This document shows, one piece after another, positions 1 through 5,278 of a stretch of DNA of 9,715 nucleotides (position 1 is the stretch's first letter; every line of letters begins with the position of its first letter). The position numbers and the translations under genes are program-made. This stretch comes from Clostridia bacterium. GTDB taxonomy: Bacteria; Bacillota; Clostridia; Monoglobales; Monoglobaceae. The stretch covers positions 1 to 9,715 of the forward strand of contig CAAGHZ010000079.1 in NCBI GenBank assembly GCA_900769795.1, in the 5' to 3' direction. Under the pieces are notes generated by a model, which made no database searches, was not told the origin of the DNA, and saw only the letters and a list, made by a program, of their open reading frames with translations.

Positions 1-594
1 ACCCTGAGTTGCACTGTTGATTACGCCAACGGTGTTTGAGTCCTTTGGATTCTCCCAATACACTATACAAAACGATACTATCTGTATCGCTATATAGTTC
101 ATCATCAGGGTAAAGAGCGTCTCGTTGGTGTTAAACCTTGCCTTAAAATACGCAGGCACAATGCCCCATATAAGACCTGCCGCAATTGATGCTACAAGCA
201 TAAGCGGATATAGCATTGCACCATGGAGCGAGTTGCCAAGGTATATCATACACGCAGCAGCCGCAAGGCCACCCATCATGGTCTGTCCCTCTGCACCTAT
301 GTTCCAAAACTTCATTTTAAAAGCAGGTGTCACAGCGAGAGATATACAAAGAAGCATAGAGAGTCTCTGAAAGGTATTCCATACCTTTCTTACAGAACCA
401 AACGTACCTTCAAACATAGATGCATAAATCTGAATAGGATTGTACCCTGTCAGAAGCACTATTACAAAAGCACACAAAACAAGCGCCAGGACAATAGCAA
501 CCGCACGGAAAAGCCACGCTTTTTGCCATTTTATCTCACCACGCTTAACTACCTGAAACCTAGGTTCCCGAACGTGATTATCTTTACTCTTCAT
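1..594 (-). CDS. Nucleoside/simple-sugar ABC transporter permease, partial (runs off left edge)
   Basis: The first 198 codons are present and the gene continues beyond base 1. The product is an inner-membrane permease of the BPD_transp_2 family, partner of the ATPase and BMP lipoprotein encoded just upstream. After a charged cytoplasmic N-terminus, a first membrane segment lies at about residues 28-49. The family-typical stretch FWNIGAEGQ is at 96-104, and further hydrophobic segments are at about 105-120, 127-147 and 161-180. A second conserved patch (FNTNETLFTLMMNYIA) is at 154-169. The ATG lies inside the ATPase gene, with an 11-nt overlap (584-594) and a GGAGG nine bases upstream, so translation is probably coupled. 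Whole-family proteins are about 350 residues, so roughly half is missing here. A second permease gene would be expected further left. The substrate is inferred as a purine nucleoside or base from neighbouring xpt. The family is secure, the substrate is not. Confidence 0.9.
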   Translation of the reverse strand, partial: MKSKDNHVREPRFQVVKRGEIKWQKAWLFRAVAIVLALVLCAFVIVLLTGYNPIQIYASMFEGTFGSVRKVWNTFQRLSMLLCISLAVTPAFKMKFWNIGAEGQTMMGGLAAAACMIYLGNSLHGAMLYPLMLVASIAAGLIWGIVPAYFKARFNTNETLFTLMMNYIAIQIVSFCIVYWENPKDSNTVGVINSATQG

Positions 595-2128
595 CAGTTG
601 CCACCTCCTTTTTAGACTTTGTCATAAGAAGACCTACTTCTTCTTTTGTCGTTGTTCTTGCATCAACAATACCATTGATTTCACCGGCGCATATTACCAT
701 AATTCTGTCACATAATTCAAGAAGAACGTCTAAGTCTTCACCTACCAGAATTACCGCAACACCACGGCTCTTTTGCTCATTTAACAGATTGTATATTGTA
801 TACGACGAGTTGATATCAAGACCTCTTACCGGATATGCCGCCATCAGAACTGTCGGGGATGATGCAATCTCTCTTCCGACTAAAACCTTCTGAACGTTAC
901 CGCCCGAAAGTTTTCTGACCGGTGTGTTTGCGTTTGGAGTAGCAACCTCAAGACGACTTATAATCTCATCTGCAAGGTTCTTTGGTTCTTTTCTCTCTAA
1001 GAAAACCGACTTACCCTTGCGATAACTCCTCAACATCATATTGTCTACAATATCCATATTACCTACAAGACCCATTCCAAGTCTGTCCTCAGGCACAAAG
1101 GACAATCGAACTCCCATATCACGGATTTCCATAGGAGTTTTATCTCTCAGGTTTTCTTCCACTCCTGTTTTGGGGTCAATATATGTAATTGTTCCACCAT
1201 CTATGTGCTGAAGCCCACCAATTGCCTCAAGCAGTTCTCTCTGCCCACTGCCCGCAATACCTGCAATACCTAAAATCTCGCCTGCTTTTGCCTCAAAGGA
1301 TACATCACGCAAAAGCATCACTCCCTCGCGGCTTTTGCAGTCAATATGCTCTACCTTCAAGCGGTCAACCGGGTTTTCGGGAACGCTTCTCTCGATATTT
1401 AAAGAAACCTTCTTACCAACCATCATCTCGGTGAGTTCTGTCTCTGATGTCTGCGACGTTTCTACCGTGCCGATATATTCGCCCTTTCTCAAAACCGAAA
1501 CGCGGTCAGAAATCTCCATAACCTCATTGAGTTTATGAGTAATAATTATTATCGCCTTGCCGTCCTGTTTCATATTTTTCATTACGGCAAACAGTTTCTT
1601 TGTCTCCTGAGGGGTAAGAACCGCCGTCGGTTCATCCAGTATCAGAATGTCCGCGCCTCTGTATAATACTCTTATAATTTCAACAGTCTGCTTTTCAGAT
1701 ACTGACATTTCGTAAACCCTCTTATCAGGGTCAATAGCAAAACCATATCTGTCCGCAATCTCTCTTACCCTCTGCCTAGCAGTTTTTAAATCATATTTTT
1801 CTTCTTCATCAAGACCAAGGATAATATTTTCTGTTGCCGAAAAAACATCAACAAGTTTGAAATGCTGATGTATCATACCGATTTTATGGGTAAATGCATC
1901 TTTGGGCGAACGGATAACTACTTCCTCACCATTTATAAAAATCTGTCCATCATCAGGAAAGTAAATTCCCGATATCATATTCATAAGGGTGGTCTTTCCG
2001 CTTCCGTTTTCACCAAGTATTGAAAGAATTTCTCCTTTATTTACTTTCATGCAAATATCCTTGTTAGCCACAACAGAACCAAATGACTTGGTTATGTTTT
2101 TTAATTCAATTGCTGCATCCAAAAACAT
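584..2128 (-). CDS. Double-domain ATPase of a BMP-type nucleoside ABC transporter (NupO/RbsA-like)
   Basis: This 514-residue protein carries two fused nucleotide-binding domains, the usual length for the RbsA/MglA/NupO group that energises uptake of sugars or nucleosides. Domain 1 has an intact Walker A (GENGSGKTT, 39-47), Q-loop near 88, Walker B ILILDEP (162-168) and switch His198, but a weak signature MSVSEKQ (141-147). Domain 2 has a degenerate Walker A (GIAGSGQRE, Lys replaced by Gln, 290-298), a good signature LSGGNVQK (407-414) and a degenerate Walker B (VLMAAYPVRGLD, 427-438) lacking the catalytic Glu. One composite ATP site should therefore be active and one degenerate, which is usual in this family. 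The ATG at 2128 has GGAGG seven bases upstream. The gene follows the binding-protein gene after a 136-nt gap holding two hairpins and overlaps the permease gene. The nucleoside or purine substrate is inferred from xpt. Confidence 0.95.
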   Translation of the reverse strand: MFLDAAIELKNITKSFGSVVANKDICMKVNKGEILSILGENGSGKTTLMNMISGIYFPDDGQIFINGEEVVIRSPKDAFTHKIGMIHQHFKLVDVFSATENIILGLDEEEKYDLKTARQRVREIADRYGFAIDPDKRVYEMSVSEKQTVEIIRVLYRGADILILDEPTAVLTPQETKKLFAVMKNMKQDGKAIIIITHKLNEVMEISDRVSVLRKGEYIGTVETSQTSETELTEMMVGKKVSLNIERSVPENPVDRLKVEHIDCKSREGVMLLRDVSFEAKAGEILGIAGIAGSGQRELLEAIGGLQHIDGGTITYIDPKTGVEENLRDKTPMEIRDMGVRLSFVPEDRLGMGLVGNMDIVDNMMLRSYRKGKSVFLERKEPKNLADEIISRLEVATPNANTPVRKLSGGNVQKVLVGREIASSPTVLMAAYPVRGLDINSSYTIYNLLNEQKSRGVAVILVGEDLDVLLELCDRIMVICAGEINGIVDARTTTKEEVGLLMTKSKKEVATDEE

Positions 2129-2163
2129 ATTTCAACCTCCTGTCGGCGATTATAAGTTTCACC

Positions 2164-2213
2164 TTTTCGTTTTCAAAAAAGCACAATTAATTATGCGTTT
2201 TTGAAAACGAAAA
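2164..2213 (-). repeat. 50-bp near-perfect inverted repeat between binding-protein and ATPase genes
   Basis: Arms of 16 bp (TTTTCGTTTTCAAAAA at 2164-2179 and its exact complement at 2198-2213) flank an inner stem GCA.AATT/AATT.TGC with a four-base loop. Only one position (2180/2197) is unpaired in the minus-strand RNA. The RNA would be a rod of about 22 pairs, mostly A-U. It lies just downstream of the terminator-like hairpin and about 35 nt before the ATPase start. Possible roles are protection of the upstream mRNA 3' end, an RNase III site, a back-up terminator, or, as DNA, an operator. The sequence alone does not decide. Confidence 0.8.
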
Positions 2214-2215
2214 TA

Positions 2216-2246
2216 CCTCATGCAGGGCACATAGCCCCGCATGAGG
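2216..2246 (-). terminator. Terminator-like hairpin after the BMP lipoprotein gene (probable partial terminator)
   Basis: Read on the minus strand, CCTCATGC and GCATGAGG pair, followed after one mismatch by a GGGC/GCCC helix and a short ACATA-type loop. The RNA then continues UAUUUUCGUUUU, a broken U tract. It begins 18 nt after the binding-protein stop codon, and the same operon goes on to the ATPase. It is most simply a leaky terminator or 3'-end stabiliser that leaves more binding-protein mRNA than ATPase/permease mRNA, an arrangement known from other ABC importers. The structure is seen; its efficiency is inferred. Confidence 0.7.
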
Positions 2247-2264
2247 ATAATTTATCAAATTAAC

Positions 2265-3473
2265 TTATTTAATGGTGATACCATCGATATCAATGTCAAA
2301 GTAAGGAGCTGAACGCTTCTCTGACTCGTGGAAGTAGCCATCAGCTACAACCTCTGTATCAGGAGTAAATGCAGCGTCTGAATCTACATCAGCAAGGTAA
2401 GTTGTAAGAGTCTCACCCTTTACTGTGAATGTAGCAGTATCAAATACCTTGATTTCGCCTGCGATAAGTTTAGCCTTTACTTCTTCAAGTTTAGCCTCTG
2501 TACCCTCTGCTGCAACCTTATCGTTGAGACCGAGAATCTGAACAACATCTTCTTCAAGTCCACCACAGAAGTCCTGAGTTACAGCCTCGCCCTTCTGTGC
2601 AGATGTGATAAGGTGTTCAAAATATGGCTGCCAGTTGATCTTTGATGAAATGAGAGCTGTGTTTGGACCCCACTCACGTGTGTCAAGATTGTATGCTACG
2701 TTAGGAACACCTGCTTCTTCACAAGCCTTAGGAGCACCCTCTGAGTCAGCATGCTGGCTGATGAGTACGCAGCCATCAGCTATCAAAGCATTTGCCATTT
2801 CTTTTTCTGCAGCGATATCAAACCATGAGTTTGTAAACTTAACATCCATTGTAACGCTTGGGCAAACTGAACGTGCACCAAGGAAGAAAGATGTGTAACC
2901 TGACTTAACCTCAGCATATGGATATGCACCAACATAACCCATCTTTGCTTCGTCAGCTGTAATCTCGCCACTTTCGATCATCTCGTTGAGTTTGAGACCA
3001 GCAGCTACACCAACAAGGAAACGACCCTCGTAGATTGAAGCAAATGCATTGTAGTAGTTAGGAAGGTTCTCTGTGTGAGCTTTTGTACCTGTAGCATGTG
3101 CAAATACAACCTCAGGGAACTCTTTAGCAGCCTGAATCATAAAGTCTTCGTGACCAAAACTGTCTGCGAAGATAACATCGCAACCTGCGTCAACGAGGTT
3201 TGCTGCTGCTTCGTAACATTCATTTGTCTCAGGAATGTTTGTCTTAATCAAAACCTGCTCATCGCTGAGGCCAAGAGCCTTTGTAGCAGCTTTTGCTGCA
3301 TCCAAGAAGTTCTTGTCGTAAGTTGAGTTCTCATCGTGAAGGAAGATGAAGCCAACTTTGAAATCAGCGTCCACGTCGAGCTGCTTTGCAGTTTCTTCTC
3401 CGCCACAAGCGGTAAGAGCAACACATGACAAAATCATTGCAGCTACCATCAATAATGAAACTATTCTTTTCAT
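2265..3473 (-). CDS. BMP-family substrate-binding lipoprotein of a nucleoside/purine ABC importer
   Basis: A 402-residue lipoprotein that would sit on the outer face of the membrane and deliver substrate to the permease. The signal peptide has Lys2-Arg3, a hydrophobic core and the lipobox LTAC, making Cys23 the lipidated residue. The mature part is a BMP/PnrA-type two-lobed binding domain. It starts with KVGFIFLHD (39-47), continues with the segment NLVDAGCDVIFAD (92-104), then YEGRFLVGVAAGL (148-160), MGYVGAYPY (178-186) and ISQHADSEGAP (238-248), and ends in an acidic tail. The start was set at the ATG at 3473 and not 18 bases upstream, because the AGGAGG lies between the two ATGs and the chosen one begins a proper signal peptide. 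The gene follows xpt by about 100 nt and has its own possible promoter. BMP proteins of known function bind purine nucleosides, and xpt as neighbour supports a purine substrate. The exact ligand is unknown. Confidence 0.93.
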   Translation of the reverse strand: MKRIVSLLMVAAMILSCVALTACGGEETAKQLDVDADFKVGFIFLHDENSTYDKNFLDAAKAATKALGLSDEQVLIKTNIPETNECYEAAANLVDAGCDVIFADSFGHEDFMIQAAKEFPEVVFAHATGTKAHTENLPNYYNAFASIYEGRFLVGVAAGLKLNEMIESGEITADEAKMGYVGAYPYAEVKSGYTSFFLGARSVCPSVTMDVKFTNSWFDIAAEKEMANALIADGCVLISQHADSEGAPKACEEAGVPNVAYNLDTREWGPNTALISSKINWQPYFEHLITSAQKGEAVTQDFCGGLEEDVVQILGLNDKVAAEGTEAKLEEVKAKLIAGEIKVFDTATFTVKGETLTTYLADVDSDAAFTPDTEVVADGYFHESEKRSAPYFDIDIDGITIK

Positions 3474-3502
3474 AAAAATACCTCCTGCCATACGGCATAA
3501 AT

Positions 3503-3531
3503 AATATATGTAATTTTTTTATTTACATCAA
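3503..3531 (-). promoter_or_regulatory. Possible sigma-A promoter for the BMP lipoprotein gene
   Basis: On the minus strand, TTGATG (3526-3531) and TATATT (3503-3508) are separated by exactly 17 bp in the A/T-rich gap between xpt and the binding-protein gene. The spacer contains a small ATGTAA/TTACAT inverted repeat. Because the gap is very A/T-rich, chance matches are likely, so this is weaker than the xpt promoter. If real, it lets the transporter be expressed apart from xpt. Confidence 0.45.
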
Positions 3532-3574
3532 ATTAATTATTGGCAAATTTATAATTCCTATACTCTTGCCACTC

Positions 3575-4153
3575 TTATCCTTGCTTTTTGAAAATAATGC
3601 CGTTTTCCGACATTTCTTCAATAATGGCAAGAGACTCAACTCTGACGCCGCTGTTTCGTATAATATTTCCGCCGTTCTGAAATCCCTTTTCTATGGCGAT
3701 AGCAGCACCTGCAACCTTCGCACCTGCTTTTCTGGCAATATCTATAAGACCAATCAGGGCATTACCCGACGCAAGAAAATCATCAACGATTAAAACCGTA
3801 TCATTTTCGTTTATATACTCGTTGCTGACAGATACTTCATATGTTGTCCCTCGTGTAAAAGACACAACCTCTGCAGTAATAAGATTGCCCTCAACATTGC
3901 TGGACTTACCCTTTTTTGCAAAAACCGCAGGCACATTAAAATGATATGCCGCTGCAAGAGCAAGAGCAATGCCTGATGCTTCAATAGTAAAAATCTTGGT
4001 GATGTTGCAGTCAGAAAATAACCGTCGTATCTCCGCGCCCATTTCGTCCATCAGGCTAGGGTCTAACTGTTGATTTAAAAACGCACCTACCTTGAGCACA
4101 TCTTTTGATAAAACCTTGCCTTCTTTGATTATCTTTTCTTCAAGAGCCTTCAT
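3575..4153 (-). CDS. xpt: Xanthine phosphoribosyltransferase
   Basis: A 192-residue cytoplasmic enzyme that transfers the phosphoribosyl group of PRPP to xanthine, giving XMP, a step of purine salvage. Length and sequence fit Xpt throughout: N-terminal MKALEEKIIKEGKVL, the segment FTIEASGIALA (55-65), AKKGKSSN (79-86) and the PRPP-binding motif VLIVDDFLASGNA (120-132). A C-terminal part follows with GFQNGG (157-162). The motif's adjacent aspartates (Asp124-Asp125) are intact. The ATG at 4153 has AAAGG seven bases upstream. It is the first gene after a strong promoter and a leader ending in an intrinsic terminator, and it is followed by the nucleoside ABC transporter. In Bacillus subtilis xpt is paired with the xanthine permease gene pbuX; here the transport partner is a BMP-type ABC importer instead. 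Confidence 0.95.
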   Translation of the reverse strand: MKALEEKIIKEGKVLSKDVLKVGAFLNQQLDPSLMDEMGAEIRRLFSDCNITKIFTIEASGIALALAAAYHFNVPAVFAKKGKSSNVEGNLITAEVVSFTRGTTYEVSVSNEYINENDTVLIVDDFLASGNALIGLIDIARKAGAKVAGAAIAIEKGFQNGGNIIRNSGVRVESLAIIEEMSENGIIFKKQG

Positions 4154-4172
4154 ATGTAATCCTTTCTAAACG

Positions 4173-4199
4173 AAAAAAAGCATACCACTAAAGTACGCT
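4173..4199 (-). terminator. Intrinsic terminator in the xpt leader (attenuator)
   Basis: In the minus-strand RNA, AGCGUAC pairs with GUAUGCU (seven pairs, one G-U) across a seven-base loop and runs directly into seven U residues. It ends about 20 nt before the xpt start codon and lies downstream of the xpt promoter, so it must act within the xpt transcript. This is the classic layout of a riboswitch or attenuator expression platform. Its 5' arm abuts, by one base, the 3' strand of the predicted enclosing helix of the leader. Confidence 0.8.
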
Positions 4200-4258
4200 T
4201 GCCAACATCGTCCCAACCCCGAACTTAAAACGACATAAATCCGGAACAAAATCGACAA
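4199..4258 (-). promoter_or_regulatory. Candidate structured leader RNA (riboswitch-like) upstream of xpt
   Basis: Hand folding of the minus-strand RNA gives three elements. (1) An enclosing helix, UUGUCGAU (4258-4251) with GUUGGCAA (4206-4199), eight pairs including three wobbles. (2) A hairpin, GUCGUUUUAA with UUGGGACGAU (ten pairs, 4234-4225 with 4216-4207) and an eight-base loop GUUCGGGG. (3) A loop-upstream pseudoknot, UUCCGGA (4246-4240) with loop UUCGGGG (4223-4217), seven pairs with three wobbles. The terminator follows at once. This resembles an aptamer plus expression platform. The conserved core of the guanine/adenine riboswitch (three-way junction with two kissing loops) was looked for and not found. 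An alternative is that the GAAC-containing repeats are DNA operators. No known class was recognised. Confidence 0.5.
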
Positions 4259-4263
4259 AATAT
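4219..4263 (-). repeat. Tandem direct repeat with PurBox-like cores in the xpt leader
   Basis: On the plus strand two copies sit 23 nt apart: CCGAACTTAAAACGACATAA (from 4219) and CGGAACAAAATCGACAAAAT (from 4242). Allowing small gaps they share GAAC..AAAA.CGACA. Each core scores about 10 of 13 against the PurR operator (PurBox, AWWWCCGAACWWT) of Bacillus and lactic acid bacteria. Both boxes face the same way, whereas Bacillus PurBox pairs are usually inverted. They lie just downstream of the -10 element, where a bound repressor could block transcription. The same bases form the predicted pseudoknot, so DNA- and RNA-level readings compete. Confidence 0.5.
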
Positions 4264-4274
4264 TTTATGATGAA

Positions 4275-4303
4275 ATTATATCACGCCTGCGGAAAATTGT
4301 CAA
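4275..4303 (-). promoter_or_regulatory. Consensus sigma-A promoter of the xpt operon
   Basis: On the minus strand TTGACA (4298-4303) and TATAAT (4275-4280) are separated by 17 bp, with a TG extension before the -10 element. Transcription should start near 4268, giving a leader of about 115 nt before xpt. A perfect-consensus promoter in front of a terminator fits control by attenuation and not by initiation strength. Confidence 0.92.
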
Positions 4304-4341
4304 CAGTTGTCAAAACAAAAATTATTGAGTAAATAACTAAA

Positions 4342-4376
4342 AACAATGCCTCAATTTTTACAATTGAGGCATTGTT
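4342..4376 (-). terminator. Terminator of the truncated surface-protein gene
   Basis: A perfect 15-bp inverted repeat (AACAATGCCTCAATT and complement) with a five-base loop lies 27 nt after the stop codon at 4404. On the minus strand it is followed by a short U-rich run (UUUUAGUUAUUU). It separates that gene from the xpt promoter. It may also work weakly in the other direction. Confidence 0.85.
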
Positions 4377-4403
4377 AAATATATTGCTTGTTTTTATGCA
4401 CAG

Positions 4404-5147
4404 TTACTCTGTCAACGGCGCACAGTTTATCATATCTCCCCAGAGATAAACTCTGTAATAATCATACTGCGGTGCATTGACCTGAATCTCTATATTCACC
4501 ACACCATTCGCTATGGCGATATTCGCCGTGCCGACGCCCTTCATTTCGCCGTCATTGTCATAAAACGCTATAATTGCAACAGCCTCTCCCGGCATGAATG
4601 TATCATCAAAATACATATCACAGGTGTACTTATTGCTTGCAACTTCTTCGTTTATTCTTACACTGTTTTTATCCGTAGCCGCGCAAACAAAGTAGTTTAC
4701 CGCTCCGTACTGCTCTGTCTGACCGGTTGGGAATATATTCTGCGCTCCCGCATTGGTAGAAATTCCAATACCGCTAAAGCCTGTCAAATCCGCAAGTAAA
4801 AGTTTTGCATCTGATGCCTTATGTGTTACCCCGCTTGCAGTAACATTGCTTGTATGCTTTGTTTCAAGAGTGAAGTTTGATACAGAATTCGCTACAACCT
4901 TACATCCATTTACAACGATATTTACATTTGCATAATCATCATAGCCTGCGTTAAACAAAGTAAACGCACTTGCTGTGGATGTTGCATCAAACACGCAGTT
5001 GTTGTAGGTAAGGTTTGCAGTGTAGCTTGTCGGAGAAGACTTAGTTGCATAGGTGTAGCCTGTGCCCGACTCATAATTTGCACCGTACTTAAATGTTACA
5101 TCTGTAAATGTGGCATTTATTATTCTTGTGCCCTCAGGATTGTTTGC
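4404..5147 (-). pseudogene. 3' remnant of a beta-helix-like surface protein gene (5' part missing)
   Basis: About 248 codons are open from the junction near 5147 to the stop at 4404. Past the junction the frame meets TAG at 5157-5159, and no start codon with a ribosome binding site opens it. A GTG at 4994 is internal and has no Shine-Dalgarno. The translation alternates short hydrophobic strands with Asn, Thr and Ser-rich turns (IINATFTDVTF, NLTYNNCVFDA, NVNIVVNGCKV), as in right-handed beta-helix or other repetitive extracellular proteins. It ends with YRVYLWGDMINCAPLTE. Tails of this kind (aromatic, W, D/N, then PL) are frequent at the C-termini of large clostridial extracellular proteins. 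It is therefore the end of a secreted or cell-surface protein, possibly carbohydrate-related; the function is not recognisable. The missing 5' part reflects deletion or an assembly join. Confidence 0.75.
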
Positions 5148-5148
5148 A

Positions 5149-5253
5149 GAAATCGCCTATGACAGCGGGTATAAGTCTGTCAACACCTTTTGCGACTGCT
5201 TTAAAAAGCATTTTTTAAAAACCCCCTCTGAATATAGAAAAGAGTGTAAATAA
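5149..5253 (+). pseudogene. C-terminal fragment of an AraC-family transcriptional regulator gene
   Basis: The only plus-strand coding sequence here. From 5149 the frame reads EIAYDSGYKSVNTFCDCF and on through TPSEYRK to the TAA at 5251-5253. This is the second helix-turn-helix and closing TPSEYR signature of AraC/XylS regulators, 34 residues out of a usual 280 or more. Upstream of about 5146 the frame stops resembling AraC (hydrophobic, with no first HTH), so the homology breaks exactly where the surface-protein fragment on the other strand begins. The fragment is followed directly by a bidirectional terminator shared with the convergent antiporter gene, which suggests this side of the junction is native. 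It is too short to function. Confidence 0.8.
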
Positions 5254-5278
5254 AAAACGCCCCGAAGGGCGTTTTTTT
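5252..5278. terminator. Bidirectional intrinsic terminator between araC remnant and antiporter gene
   Basis: ACGCCC and GGGCGT form a GC-rich stem around a CGAA loop. It is flanked by a run of A on the left and T on the right, so each strand has a U tract after the hairpin. It begins at the stop codon of the AraC fragment and overlaps the antiporter stop codon (5277-5279), serving both convergent genes. Confidence 0.92.

Noticed and set aside
223..615. Plus-strand open frame of 130 codons
   Set aside because: It lies antisense to the permease gene and has low-complexity, non-protein-like composition without a ribosome binding site; a shadow frame. The same applies to the other plus-strand frames across 675-3330, 5295-6684 and 7096-7932.
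3474..3491. Upstream ATG of the binding-lipoprotein gene (adds MAGGIF)
   Set aside because: Those codons contain the AGGAGG ribosome binding site itself; the ATG at 3473 gives a normal lipoprotein signal peptide with correct spacing.
4154..4300. Classical guanine/adenine riboswitch upstream of xpt
   Set aside because: The conserved three-way-junction core (UAUA...GG helix, two kissing loops) was sought on the minus strand and is absent; the leader has a different architecture.
4404..4994. Complete 196-residue gene starting at GTG 4994
   Set aside because: The same frame stays coding with the same beta-strand repeat pattern up to the junction near 5147, and there is no ribosome binding site before the GTG; it is part of a truncated longer gene.
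5149..5253. Functional small DNA-binding protein or fusion product
   Set aside because: The AraC fragment has no start codon, no ribosome binding site and only one partial helix-turn-helix; it is a remnant.
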